From Kitasatospora griseola (lineage in GTDB: Bacteria; Actinomycetota; Actinomycetes; Streptomycetales; Streptomycetaceae): a stretch of DNA of 44,849 nucleotides. The stretch spans positions 41,544 through 86,392 of the forward strand of contig NZ_BMRI01000028.1 of NCBI RefSeq assembly GCF_014648555.1. Direction: 5' to 3'. The notes beneath the pieces are model-generated. The model made no database searches, was not told where the DNA came from, and worked only from the letters and a program-made list of their open reading frames with translations. Below are positions 7,421 to 17,939 of the stretch, in pieces; the stretch's first letter is position 1, and every line of letters starts with the position of its first letter. The translations under genes were made by a program, and so were the position numbers.

Positions 7421-9838
7421 GTGACGACCGACCCCGGAGACCGCGGCCACCTCGCCGCCCGCGCCCGGCTGTTGGCGGACCCCGGCCCCGCCCGCACCGG
7501 TCGCGAGCGGCGCACCGCGCTCGCCCGGCTCACCGACGACTGGCTGACCGGGCTGTACCGGGCGGCCGGCGCGCCCGCCGGCACCGCCCTGGTCGCGGTC
7601 GGCGGCTACGGCCGCGGCGCGCTCTCCCCGCGCAGCGACCTGGACGTGCTGCTGCTGCACGACGGCCCGCTCGCCCCCGAGGTCGCCGAGCGGATCTGGT
7701 ACCCCGTCTGGGACAGCGGCGTCGCCCTCGACCACGCCGTCCGCACCCCCGTCGGGGCCCGCAAGGTCGCCGCCGCGGACCTCCGGGCCGGCCTCGGCCT
7801 GCTGGACGCCCGTCACCTGGCCGGCGACGCCCGGCTGACCGCCGACCTGCGCACCCGGGTGCTCGCCGACTGGCGCGCCGCCGCCCCCGACCGGCTGCCC
7901 GAACTGCGGGCCCTCGGCCGGGCCCGGGCCGAACGCCACGGCGAACTGTCCTTCCTGCTGGAACCCGACCTGAAGGAGGCCCGCGGCGGCCTGCGCGACC
8001 TGGTCGCGCTCGACGCGGTCGCCGCCAGCTGGCTCGCCGACGCCCCCCGCGACGGCCTGGACGCCGCCGCCACCACCCTCGCCGACGTCCGCGACGCCCT
8101 GCACCTGACCACCGGCCGGGCCACCGACCGGCTCACCCTGCAGGACCAGGACCAGGTCGCCGAACGGCTCGGCCTGCCCGACGCCGACACCCTGCTGCGC
8201 CAGGTCTACCGGGCCGCCCGCACCGTCGCCTACGCCTCCGACGTCACCTGGCGGGCCGTCGACCGGGTGCTCGCGGCCCGCAGCCGGCGCGGCCGCCCCT
8301 TCCGGATGACCCGGCGAGCCGCGCCCGCCGAACGCCGCCCGCTGGCCGAGGGCGTGGTCGAACAGGACGGCGAGGCGGTGCTCGCCCGGGCCGCCCGGCC
8401 CGCCGCCGACCCGGTGCTGCCGCTGCGCGCCGCCGCCGCGGCCGCCCAGGCCGGGCTGCCCGTCGGCCATGCCACGGTGCGCCGACTGGCCGCCGAGACC
8501 GGACCGCTGCCGGTGCCGTGGCCCGACGAGGCCCGGGACCGGCTGGTCGGACTGCTCGGCGCCGGCGAGGCCTGCCTGCCGGTGTGGGAGGCACTGGACG
8601 CCGAGGGGCTGATCGGCCGGCTGCTGCCCGACTGGGAGCAGGTCCGCTGCCGCCCGCAGCGCAACGCCGTGCACCGCTGGACCGTCGACCGGCACCTGAT
8701 CGAGACCGCGGTGCGGGCCGCCGCGCTGACCCGGCGCACCGGCCGCCCCGACCTGCTGCTGGTCGCCGCCCTGCTGCACGACCTCGGCAAGGGCCGGCCC
8801 GGCGACCACTCGGAGACCGGCGAGCTGATCGTCCGCGAGCTGGCCGCCCGGATGGGCTTCGACAAGCCCGACACCGACACCCTGGCGCTGCTGGTGCGCC
8901 ACCACCTGACGCTGGTGGACACCGCCACCCGCCGCGACCCCGACGACCCGGCCACCGCCGACCTGATCGCCGGGATCGTCGGCAACCGGACCCACCTGGA
9001 ACTGCTGCACGCGCTCACCGAGGCCGACGCCACCGCGACCGGTCCCGCCGCCTGGTCCGCCTGGCGGGCCTCGCTGGTCGACCAGCTGGTCGCCCGCACG
9101 GCCGCTCGGCTGACCGGCTCGCCGCCGGCTGCCGGCGACGGCCCGGGCAACGACGCCCCGAGCGCCGATGGTCCTACGGTCGAGCAGGAGCGCCTCGCGG
9201 TGGAGGCGGCCCGCACCGGCGGCCCCGCGCTGGCCCTGCGCGCCGAACTCGCGGCCGACGGCACCGAGTCCGTCGGCGTCGAGCTCACCCTTGCCGTCCC
9301 CGACCGCCCCGGCCTGCTCGGCACCGTGGCCGGCGTGCTGGCCCTGCACCGCCTTACCGTCCGCAAGGCCGGCCTGCGCGAACTCGACCCGGTCGGCACC
9401 GGCCCCGTCCTGCTGCTCGGCTGGACGGTGGCCGCCGAGTACGGCGACGTCCCCGAGGCGGCCCGGCTGCGGGCCGACCTGCGCCGCGCCCTGGACGGCT
9501 CGCTCGACGTGACCCGCAGGCTCGCCGAGCGCGACGCCGCCGCCCCGCGCCGGCCCGGCATCCGCACCCCGCCGCCGGTGGTCGCCGTCGCCCCCGGCAC
9601 CGCGTCCCGTTCGGCGACCGTGCTGGAGGTGCGCGCCCACGACGCCCCCGGCCTGCTGCACCGGATCGGCCGTGCCCTGGACACCGCGGGCGTACGGGTC
9701 CGCACCGCGCACGTGTCCACCCTCGGCGCGGAGGCCGTGGACGCGTTCTACCTGACCGCCGAGGACGGCCGACCGCTGACGCCGGAGCGCGCGCAGCAGG
9801 TGGCACGGGCCGTGCGGGACGCCCTGGGGACCGGCTGA
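7421..9838 (+). CDS. glnD: PII nucleotidyltransferase GlnD
   Basis: 805 residues, GTG start two bases after glnK. Order of domains: nucleotidyltransferase with the GGYGRGALSPRSDLDVLLL motif (about 61-79); a central helical region (ELSFLLEPDLKEARGGLRDL); an HD domain with AALLHDLGKG (HD at about 453-454); and two ACT domains (about 618-690 and 733-800) that bind regulatory metabolites. It modifies and demodifies GlnK at Tyr51. Streptomyces GlnD is known to act as an adenylyltransferase. A low-complexity linker (about 565-590) separates the HD and ACT regions. Slightly shorter than enterobacterial GlnD (about 890). Confidence 0.96.
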   Translation: MTTDPGDRGHLAARARLLADPGPARTGRERRTALARLTDDWLTGLYRAAGAPAGTALVAVGGYGRGALSPRSDLDVLLLHDGPLAPEVAERIWYPVWDSGVALDHAVRTPVGARKVAAADLRAGLGLLDARHLAGDARLTADLRTRVLADWRAAAPDRLPELRALGRARAERHGELSFLLEPDLKEARGGLRDLVALDAVAASWLADAPRDGLDAAATTLADVRDALHLTTGRATDRLTLQDQDQVAERLGLPDADTLLRQVYRAARTVAYASDVTWRAVDRVLAARSRRGRPFRMTRRAAPAERRPLAEGVVEQDGEAVLARAARPAADPVLPLRAAAAAAQAGLPVGHATVRRLAAETGPLPVPWPDEARDRLVGLLGAGEACLPVWEALDAEGLIGRLLPDWEQVRCRPQRNAVHRWTVDRHLIETAVRAAALTRRTGRPDLLLVAALLHDLGKGRPGDHSETGELIVRELAARMGFDKPDTDTLALLVRHHLTLVDTATRRDPDDPATADLIAGIVGNRTHLELLHALTEADATATGPAAWSAWRASLVDQLVARTAARLTGSPPAAGDGPGNDAPSADGPTVEQERLAVEAARTGGPALALRAELAADGTESVGVELTLAVPDRPGLLGTVAGVLALHRLTVRKAGLRELDPVGTGPVLLLGWTVAAEYGDVPEAARLRADLRRALDGSLDVTRRLAERDAAAPRRPGIRTPPPVVAVAPGTASRSATVLEVRAHDAPGLLHRIGRALDTAGVRVRTAHVSTLGAEAVDAFYLTAEDGRPLTPERAQQVARAVRDALGTG

Positions 9839-9941
9839 CGACCCGTTCATGCAGGGGCGCAGACCGTCCACCGGGCGTACGGCTACCCTTGGGGGCGACG
9901 ACAGTACCCGTACTCGATGCCGCAAGGGACCCGCGACCGAC

Positions 9942-11495
9942 GTGTTCGACACTCTCTCCGACCGCCTCGCAGCGACGTTCAAGAACCTCCGGGGCAAGGG
10001 CCGTCTCAGCGAGGCGGACATCGACGCCACCGCGCGCGAGATCCGGATCGCCCTGCTGGAGGCGGACGTCGCGCTCCCCGTGGTCCGCGCCTTCATCAAG
10101 CAGGTCAAGGACCGCGCCCTCGGCTCCGAGGTCTCCGGCGCGCTGAACCCCGCCCAGCAGATCATCAAGATCGTCAACGAGGAGCTCATCGGCATCCTCG
10201 GTGGCGAGACCCGCCGCCTCCGGTACGCCAAGACCGGCCCGACAGTGATCATGCTGGCCGGTCTCCAGGGCGCCGGTAAGACCACCCTGGCCGGAAAGCT
10301 CGGCCACTGGCTGAAGGCCCAGAAGCACACCCCGCTGCTGGTCGCCTGCGACCTCCAGCGCCCCAACGCCGTCACCCAGCTCGGCGTCGTCGCGGAGCGG
10401 GCCGGCGTCGCGTTCTACGGCCCGCAGCCGGGCAACGGCGTCGGCGACCCGGTGCAGGTCGCCCGCGACTCCATCGAGTACGCCAAGCAGAAGCAGTACG
10501 ACGTGGTCATCGTCGACACTGCCGGCCGCCTCGGCATCGACGCCGAACTGATGCAGCAGGCCGCGGACATCCGCGCCGCGGTCAACCCGGACGAGGTCCT
10601 GTTCGTGGTCGACGCCATGGTCGGCCAGGACGCGGTCACCACCGCGCAGGCCTTCCTCGAAGGCGTCGACTTCACCGGCGTGGTGCTCTCCAAGCTCGAC
10701 GGCGACGCCCGCGGCGGCGCCGCGCTCTCCGTCGCGCACGTCACCGGCCGCCAGATCATGTTCGCCTCCAACGGCGAGAAGGTCGACGACTTCGACGCCT
10801 TCCACCCCGACCGGATGGCCTCGCGCATCCTCGGCATGGGCGACGTCCTCTCGCTGATCGAGAAGGCCGAGCAGACCTTCTCGCAGGCCGAGGCCGAGAA
10901 GATGGCCGCCAAGCTGCAGGGCGGCGGCAAGGAGTTCACGCTCGACGACTTCCTGTCGCAGCTGGAGCAGGTCCAGAAGATGGGCTCGATCTCCAAGCTG
11001 CTCGGCATGCTCCCCGGCATGGGCCAGATCCGGGACCAGATCAACAACATCGACGACAAGGACGTCAACCGCGTCGGCGCGATCATCAAGTCGATGACCC
11101 CGGCCGAGCGCACCGACCCGAAGCTGATCAACGGCTCGCGCCGCCTGCGCATCGCCAAGGGCGCCGGCGTCCAGGTCGGCGAGGTCTCCAGCCTGGTCGA
11201 GCGGTTCTTCGACGCCCGCAAGATGATGTCCGCGATGGCCTCCGGCAAGGGAATCCCCGGCATGCCCGGCATCCCCGGCATGGGTGGCGGCGGCAAGCGC
11301 TCCGGCAAGAAGGCCCCCGTGGCCAAGGGCAAGCGCAAGAGCGGCAACCCGCTCAAGCGGGCCCAGGAGGAGGCGGCCGCGGCCGAGCGCAAGGCGCTCG
11401 GGCCGGGCCAGGGCGGCGGCAACGCGTTCGGCCTCCCGCCGGGCAAGGGTCCGTCGGACTTCGAGCTCCCCAAGGAGTTCAAGGACCTGCTGTAA
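9942..11495 (+). CDS. ffh: Signal recognition particle protein Ffh (SRP54)
   Basis: 517 residues from the GTG at 9942 (VFDTLSDRLAATFKNLRGKG, the conserved actinobacterial start). A frame extension back to 9849 is not conserved. N domain, then G domain with GLQGAGKTTLAGKL, DTAGRLGID and SKLDGDARGG, then the methionine-rich M domain (MLPGMGQIRDQINNID, MTPAERTDP) that binds signal peptides and 4.5S RNA. The Gly/Met-rich GIPGMPGIPGMGGGGK and the basic tail are usual in streptomycetes. Partner of FtsY (1654). A TACCCT at 9884-9889 could be a -10. Followed by a very stable terminator. Confidence 0.97.
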   Translation: MFDTLSDRLAATFKNLRGKGRLSEADIDATAREIRIALLEADVALPVVRAFIKQVKDRALGSEVSGALNPAQQIIKIVNEELIGILGGETRRLRYAKTGPTVIMLAGLQGAGKTTLAGKLGHWLKAQKHTPLLVACDLQRPNAVTQLGVVAERAGVAFYGPQPGNGVGDPVQVARDSIEYAKQKQYDVVIVDTAGRLGIDAELMQQAADIRAAVNPDEVLFVVDAMVGQDAVTTAQAFLEGVDFTGVVLSKLDGDARGGAALSVAHVTGRQIMFASNGEKVDDFDAFHPDRMASRILGMGDVLSLIEKAEQTFSQAEAEKMAAKLQGGGKEFTLDDFLSQLEQVQKMGSISKLLGMLPGMGQIRDQINNIDDKDVNRVGAIIKSMTPAERTDPKLINGSRRLRIAKGAGVQVGEVSSLVERFFDARKMMSAMASGKGIPGMPGIPGMGGGGKRSGKKAPVAKGKRKSGNPLKRAQEEAAAAERKALGPGQGGGNAFGLPPGKGPSDFELPKEFKDLL

Positions 11496-11507
11496 GGCGG
11501 GTTCGGC

Positions 11508-11573
11508 TGCGAAGCCGCAGGGGCGGGGAGACCCGCGCCTGCGGCTTCGCACGTGCACGGGTTTCGCACCCGT
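11508..11573 (+). terminator. Double hairpin terminator after ffh
   Basis: Main hairpin 11508-11551: arms 11508-11521 and 11538-11551 form 14 perfect base pairs. A single mismatch is followed by an inner 5-bp stem 11523-11527/11532-11536 closed by a GAGA (GNRA) tetraloop. A second 6-bp hairpin ACGGGT/ACCCGT is at 11557-11573. Starts 12 bases after the ffh stop. Confidence 0.85.
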
Positions 11574-11607
11574 CGGCTGTCGCCCCTGTTTGCGCTCGTC
11601 CTGCGCC

Positions 11608-12144
11608 ATGATGGCTGGCATGCGCGTAACGATCCGAGCCCCCCGCCCCGATGACGTCGTCCCCTACGCCGAGGCGGTGCGGCGTTCCGCCGAGCACATC
11701 GGGCGGTGGAATCCGGTGGAGCCGGACGGGTTGCCGGATCTGTTGAGCCGTCAGGGGGTGGGTCTGCGGACGTTCCTGATCTTCGATCGGGAGAGCGGCG
11801 GGCTGGTCGGCAAGTGCAATGTGGCGAACATCGTGATGGCCCGGTTCCGCAACGGCGTGCTGGGCTACGACTCGTACGTGCCGTTCGACGGGACGGGTCG
11901 GATGTCGGAGGGCATGCGGCTGGTGGTGGAGCGGTGCTTCCTGTCGGCCGAGCAGGGCGGGCTGGGATTGCACCGGTTGGAGATCAACGTGCAGCCGGAC
12001 AACGAGCGTTCGGTGGCGATGGCGCGCCGGCTGGGCTTCCGGCACGAGGGGTTCACGCCGCGGATGCTGTTCCTGCAGGACGCGTGGCGCGATCACGAGC
12101 GGTTCGCGCTGACGGCGGAGGAGTGGCCGACGCCCGTGCGCTGA
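11608..12144 (+). CDS. GNAT-family N-acetyltransferase (RimJ/RimL-like)
   Basis: About 178 residues, starting MMAGMRVTIRAPRPDDV. The later in-frame ATGs at 11611 or 11620 are equally possible, since no clear ribosome site is visible. The RimJ-type pattern is present: RAPRPDDVVPYAEAVRRS at the start; a central strand with GKCNVANI; then LHRLEINVQPDNERSVAMARRLGF, the acetyl-CoA-proximal helix and beta-bulge motif of these enzymes. The family acetylates protein N termini or small molecules; the substrate here is unknown. It sits between ffh and ftsH and is set off from ffh by a strong terminator, so it likely has its own promoter. Confidence 0.88.
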   Translation: MMAGMRVTIRAPRPDDVVPYAEAVRRSAEHIGRWNPVEPDGLPDLLSRQGVGLRTFLIFDRESGGLVGKCNVANIVMARFRNGVLGYDSYVPFDGTGRMSEGMRLVVERCFLSAEQGGLGLHRLEINVQPDNERSVAMARRLGFRHEGFTPRMLFLQDAWRDHERFALTAEEWPTPVR

Positions 12145-12199
12145 CGGGCGTCGGCGTTGCGCACCGATCGGCGGCCGGAACGTCCGTATTGTCCGACGG

Positions 12200-14090
<1,891 letters not shown>

Positions 14091-14104
<14 letters not shown>

Positions 14105-14891
14105 CGTCCGCCGGCCGGACGCCCGCCACCCAGCGGAACTCGTCCACCATCCGCACCGAGCCGTCCGGGCGCAGGAACGGATGCAGTGCCTCCTCCAACT
14201 CCTTCGCCACCAGCGCCGCTCCGGCCCGCTGCTCGGCCCGGTCGAACAGGCCGGTGGCCAGCAGCCCGCGGACCGCCGAGTCCACCTCGGCGTACGCGAA
14301 CGGGCAGACCACCCGGCCGGCGGCGGACGGGCGCAGGCCGGCGGCGACCAGCAGCGACTCCGGCGTCCCTGCGGCAGGTTCCTCCGCGGGGGCGTGCCGG
14401 CGCGCCACCTCCAGCACCGCGGTGCTCTCGCAGCGCTCCGCCGGGCCCCGGGCCGCCAGCACCAGCAGCCCGCCGGGGAGTGTGCGCTGCGCCGACCAGG
14501 CGACCAGCGCGGGCGTCGGCGGCTGCTCGAAGACCGTCACCAGGGAGTGCGCCGGCCGGGGGACGGAGTGCGCCGAACGGGCGAGGCTCCCACCGGGCGC
14601 CACCTGCAGCCCGCGGGCCGCCGCCAGCTCCCGCAGCTCGTCGTCCCACTCCACTCCCGCGACCTGCGCGCCGCGCCCCTGGGCGAGCAGCAGCGCCAGG
14701 CCGGACCGGCATCCCACCCCGAGCAGGCTGGTCGCCGCGCCGACCTCCAGCCGCCGGTAAACGTCCTGGTAGAGAGGGACGAGCATGCGCTCCTGGATCT
14801 CCGCCCAGTCCCGCGCCCGACCGCGCCGCTCCGCCGGACCGTCCGCCCCGGCCCGGTCCACGGTGCTGCCGGTCACCTGCGCTGAAGCCAT
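14091..14891 (-). CDS. SAM-dependent methyltransferase-like protein
   Basis: 266-residue leftward gene. The ATG at 14891 sits five bases after GGGAGG on its strand, chosen over a longer frame to 14954. After WAEIQERMLVPLYQDVYRRL comes a Rossmann-type segment: ATSLLGVGCRSGLALLLAQ, a weak version of methyltransferase motif I; then VAGVEWDDELRELAAARG, matching motif II with an acidic ribose-binding residue. The substrate is not identifiable. Its 3' end overlaps ftsH tail to tail by 14 bases. It is transcribed away from proS, with which it shares a 244-base promoter region. The family call is moderate because motif I lacks one of the usual glycines. Confidence 0.7.
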
Positions 14892-15097
14892 CGCGGCCTC
14901 CCAATCGGTCCACGTCGGTCCTCGGAATCGGCTGCCCGTGCCGCAGCCCGGCACCCCCCGGCCCCTCTCAGCGAACAGCGGGTCGCCGCCGTCGTCCAGA
15001 GGGGTGCGAGCAGGCGTCCGTGCGCTGCGGGTGTGCGCCCCGGGGTGTGCGCGGGCGCGCCCCCGCCCCGTCCACGGGCCGCAGTGGGAGAAACGGA

Positions 15098-15128
15098 TTC
15101 ACGGTACGGCCGTCACGCCCCGTACCAT
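15098..15128 (+). promoter_or_regulatory. Probable leaderless promoter of proS
   Basis: TTCACG (15098-15103) and TACCAT (15123-15128) with a 19-base spacer. The -10 ends seven bases before the proS ATG at 15136 and no ribosome site precedes that ATG, so transcription probably starts at or next to the start codon. Confidence 0.45.
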
Positions 15129-15135
15129 TCGGCCC

Positions 15136-16548
15136 ATGGCTAAGGCACCCGTTCTCACCCCCCAGGCGGAAGACTTCCCCCGCTGGTACCAGGACCTCAT
15201 CAACAAGGCAGAGCTGGCCGACAACGGTCCGGTGCGGGGCACCATGGTCATCCGACCGTACGGCTACGGCCTGTGGGAGCGGATGCAGCAGGAGATGGAC
15301 GCCCGGATCAAGAAGGCCGGCGCCCAGAACGCGTACTTCCCGATGTTCATCCCGCAGTCCTACCTGACCAAGGAAGCCGAGCACGTGGAGGGCTTCGCCC
15401 CCGAGCTCGCGGTGGTCACCCACGGCGGCGGCAAGGAGCTCGAGGAGCCGGTGGTCGTCCGGCCCACCTCCGAGACGATCATCAACGAGTACTTCTCCAA
15501 GTGGGTGCAGAGCCACCGCGACCTGCCGCTGCTGATCAACCAGTGGGCCAACGTGGTCCGTTGGGAGCTCCGCCCGCGCGTCTTCCTGCGCACCACCGAG
15601 TTCCTCTGGCAGGAAGGCCACACCGCCCACGCCACCTACGAGGACGCCCGCGACTACGCCTCGCGGATCCACACGGACGTCTACGGCGACTTCATGACCA
15701 ACGTGCTCGGCATCGACGTGGTGCTCGGTCGCAAGACCGCCCGCGAGCGGTTCGCCGGCGCCATCAACACCCTCACGCTCGAAGGCATGATGCGCGACGG
15801 CAAGGCCCTGCAGATGGGCACCAGCCACGAGCTGGGCCAGAACTTCGCCAAGGCCTTCAACACCACCTACCAGCTCCAGGGCGCCGAGCGCGAGTTCGTC
15901 TGGCAGACCTCCTGGGGCGTCTCGACCCGCATGGTCGGCGGCCTGATCATGTCCCACGGCGACGACAACGGCCTGCGGGTTCCGCCGCGGCTGGCCGCCG
16001 TCCAGGTCGTGGTCCTGGCCATCAAGGGCGAGGACGCGGTGCTGGCCAAGGTCCGCGAGATCGGCGCCGAGCTGGAGGCCGCCGGCGTCCGGGTGGTCGT
16101 CGACGACCGCACCGACACCCCGTTCGGCCGCCGCGCCGTCGACTGGGAGCTCAAGGGCGTTCCGCTGCGCATCGAGGTCGGCCCGCGCGACCTGGAGGCC
16201 GGCACCGCGATGCTGGCCCGCCGGATCGCCGGCGGCAAGGCGCCCGTCCAGGTCGACTCCCTGGCCGCGATCGTCCCCGGCATCCTGGAGGAGGACCAGG
16301 CGCAGCTGCTGCGCGAGTCCCGCGAGCGCCGCGAGGCCCGCACCGTGGACGTCAAGACCATCGACGAGGCCGTCGAGGCCGCCGCCACCGGCTGGGGCCG
16401 GATCTCCTGGGCCGACCTCGGTCCGGAGGGCGAGGCGAAGTTGGCCGAGCAGGGCGTGTCGGTGCGCTGCCTGATCGCCGCGGACGGCACCGTGCCGGCC
16501 GCCGACGACCAGGAGGGCAACCTCGCCCTGGTCGCCCGCGCGTACTGA
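15136..16548 (+). CDS. proS: Prolyl-tRNA synthetase, short eukaryote/archaeal-type (ProRS type 3)
   Basis: 470 residues. It charges tRNA-Pro with proline. Class II motifs are plain: RGTMVIRPYGYGLWE; VVRPTSETIINEY (motif 2 region); FLRTTEFLWQEGHTAHAT; MGTSHELGQNFAKAF; and SHGDDNGLRVPPRLAAVQVVV (motif 3 and start of the anticodon-binding domain). The line closely follows Thermus-type ProRS and ends with the terminal tyrosine (VARAY). It has no bacterial INS editing domain, unlike the roughly 565-residue ProRS usual near nusA/infB in Streptomyces. The C-terminal zinc module has lost its cysteine ligands: only one Cys remains, in VRCLIA. The ATG at 15136 appears leaderless. Confidence 0.95.
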   Translation: MAKAPVLTPQAEDFPRWYQDLINKAELADNGPVRGTMVIRPYGYGLWERMQQEMDARIKKAGAQNAYFPMFIPQSYLTKEAEHVEGFAPELAVVTHGGGKELEEPVVVRPTSETIINEYFSKWVQSHRDLPLLINQWANVVRWELRPRVFLRTTEFLWQEGHTAHATYEDARDYASRIHTDVYGDFMTNVLGIDVVLGRKTARERFAGAINTLTLEGMMRDGKALQMGTSHELGQNFAKAFNTTYQLQGAEREFVWQTSWGVSTRMVGGLIMSHGDDNGLRVPPRLAAVQVVVLAIKGEDAVLAKVREIGAELEAAGVRVVVDDRTDTPFGRRAVDWELKGVPLRIEVGPRDLEAGTAMLARRIAGGKAPVQVDSLAAIVPGILEEDQAQLLRESRERREARTVDVKTIDEAVEAAATGWGRISWADLGPEGEAKLAEQGVSVRCLIAADGTVPAADDQEGNLALVARAY

Positions 16549-16566
16549 TCCGACCACCGCGAGCGT

Positions 16567-16587
16567 CCCCGGGCCGCCGGCCCGGGG
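16567..16587 (+). terminator. Terminator hairpin after proS
   Basis: Perfect 9-bp GC stem, CCCCGGGCC and GGCCCGGGG, around a 3-base loop, 19 bases past the proS stop. Confidence 0.7.
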
Positions 16588-16948
16588 GCCGTGTGCGGAG
16601 AGTGATCAACGCGATGAGCTGCGGAGTGGCCGACCGGGCCCGGAACGGTCCGGGTGGAGCCCGAACCCCGGTTCGCATACTGGTAGTTGAGACTACTGCT
16701 CAGTCAACTCCCCGGAGTACCTGACAAGCGGTACGGTATACGGCCCGTGGCCCTGTCAATTTTCGGACAGGTTGCGGGCCGTCCGCCGTGGGGATGTTGG
16801 GCTCCGCGACGGGTGCCGAGAGCCTGGCGAGAGCGTCGGGCCCAAACGTGCAGGGGGTTGGTCTTGCGTCAGTTCGGAACCGCGCAATTCGCGTGCGGAA
16901 GTGCATTCCTGAGAGTTCGCTGGGAATTCCCGAACCCCGGGGTCCGGC
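16588..16948. other. Non-coding gap between proS and the SprT-like gene
   Basis: No supportable gene; the open frames lack ribosome sites and typical third-position bias. The stretch is less GC-rich than its surroundings. It holds a small inverted repeat GTAGT/ACTAC (16683-16696) and a 40-base hairpin at 16741-16781: outer arms CGGCCCG/CGGGCCG, inner arms CCTGTC/GACAGG, loop containing ATTTTC. The hairpin could be a terminator or attenuator of a short RNA started around 16700-16740, but no convincing promoter was found. Confidence 0.5.
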
Positions 16949-16974
16949 GGAACATCGGCTCTCTCCCCATCGTT
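16949..16974 (+). promoter_or_regulatory. ECF-sigma-type (SigR/SigE-like) promoter, leaderless
   Basis: GGAAC at 16949-16953, an 18-base spacer, then GTT at 16972-16974 (followed by G). This is the spacing and sequence of streptomycete ECF promoters (GGAAC/T-N18-GTT). The GTG start of the next gene lies nine bases after the GTT begins to end, with no ribosome site, as in leaderless ECF-controlled genes. Confidence 0.5.
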
Positions 16975-16982
16975 GGTACAGC

Positions 16983-17561
16983 GTGAGCACGACACAGCCC
17001 CTCGTCCTTGCGGCCGAACTGGCCGCCGCCTGGAGCGACATCCAGGCCCACCACCGGGACCTGCCCGACCTCGCGTCGCCCGAGGCGCTGATCGGCGAGT
17101 CCTCGTCGGCCTGCGGCACCCGCCTCAACTTCGAGCGCCTGCTGCACGAGGCCGCGCACGGCCTGGCCGCCGCCCGGGAGATCCGCGACACGTCGCGGGC
17201 CGGGCGCTACCACAACCGCCGCTTCCTGCTGCTCGCCTCCGAGCTGGGCCTGGCCCACCCGGTCGAGCCGCACGCCAGCAGCGGCTTCTCCCAGGTGACG
17301 ATGGGGCACGAGACCCGCGAACGCTACGCCGAGACCATCGAGCGTCTCGACCGCGCGCTCGGGGCGCACCAGCTCGCCGTCGCCGGCGAGGGCAACCACC
17401 GCGCCTTCCGCGGACCGGCCGCCCGGCACGGTTCCTCGGGCGGCGGCGTGCGGGTCAAGGCGGTGTGCGGCTGCGGTCGCAACGTCCGCGTCGTCCCGTC
17501 GGTGCTGGCGCAGGCCTCGATCGTCTGCGGCGCCTGCCAGCAGCCGTTCAAGATCGCTTGA
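16983..17561 (+). CDS. SprT-like zinc metalloprotease-type protein with C-terminal zinc ribbon
   Basis: 192 residues. Residues 51-59 read ERLLHEAAH, giving an HExxH site (H55, E56, H59). About 18 residues on comes RYHNRRFLLLASELGL, whose H77 fits the third zinc ligand of the SprT/Spartan pattern (H-x-x-x-F followed by a helix). The C terminus has a C-x-C (162, 164) and C-x-x-C (182, 185) zinc ribbon, as in many SprT-like proteins. Eukaryotic Spartan clears DNA-protein crosslinks; bacterial members are mostly uncharacterised. The gene stands alone between proS and the rpsP operon, with an ECF-type promoter in front and a strong terminator behind. The fold call is inference from motifs; function is open. 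Confidence 0.7.
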   Translation: MSTTQPLVLAAELAAAWSDIQAHHRDLPDLASPEALIGESSSACGTRLNFERLLHEAAHGLAAAREIRDTSRAGRYHNRRFLLLASELGLAHPVEPHASSGFSQVTMGHETRERYAETIERLDRALGAHQLAVAGEGNHRAFRGPAARHGSSGGGVRVKAVCGCGRNVRVVPSVLAQASIVCGACQQPFKIA

Positions 17562-17627
17562 CAGCCGTTGCCGTCGAAGAACGCTTGATCCGGATCGCGG
17601 GCGGGGGTGCCCGCGGACCGGCCGTGA

Positions 17628-17667
17628 GTCGACCGGCCCCTTCGGGGGGCGGTCGACACAACTTTTT
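17628..17667 (+). terminator. Intrinsic terminator after the SprT-like gene
   Basis: Arms GTCGACCG (17628-17635) and CGGTCGAC (17650-17657), one G-G mismatch, then CCCC/GGGG closed by a TTCG tetraloop. A run of five T follows at 17663-17667. A textbook terminator, 66 bases past the stop. Confidence 0.9.
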
Positions 17668-17939
17668 CCGGGCCACTTCCGCTTTTGTGAGGTTGCCGCG
17701 GTGCGCGGCGGTTCTGCCGCTCGGCGGTTCTGTCTCGCCGCTCGGTGGTCCTGTCGGGCGGTGTCGGGCGGTGTCGGGGGGACCTCTGCGATGTGGCAGA
17801 ATGGACAGCTGAGTACTCGGCAGCCATTGCAGGACCCTCTCTCCCAACGGCTGGCGTGTCCCTTGAACGGCACCTCGCGCCGCAGCCCCACGCGGCGGAG
17901 CGCTGCTCACCCACGTCAAAACTCAGGAGAACCACACCC
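17668..17939 (+). promoter_or_regulatory. rpsP upstream region with promoter candidates
   Basis: 272 bases between the terminator and rpsP. It contains imperfect repeats built on GGCGGTTCTG and GTGTCGGGCG (17707-17780). A CAGAAT hexamer (17797-17802) could be the -10 of the rpsP promoter, with a weak upstream TGTCGG. The remaining roughly 130 bases would be an untranslated leader. AGGAGAA lies before the GTG at 17940. Confidence 0.4.

Noticed and set aside
7214..11621. Minus-strand frames of up to 1053 codons opposite glnD and ffh
   Set aside because: Same artefact; the plus-strand genes have unmistakable motifs, and the antisense proteins are Gly/Arg/Gln-rich without domains.
14892..15135. 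T-box leader upstream of proS
   Set aside because: No T-box bulge sequence or specifier arrangement; the promoter appears leaderless, leaving no room for one.
16687..16986. 99-codon frame upstream of the SprT-like gene
   Set aside because: No ribosome site, no third-position GC bias, crosses the ECF-type promoter and overlaps the next start.
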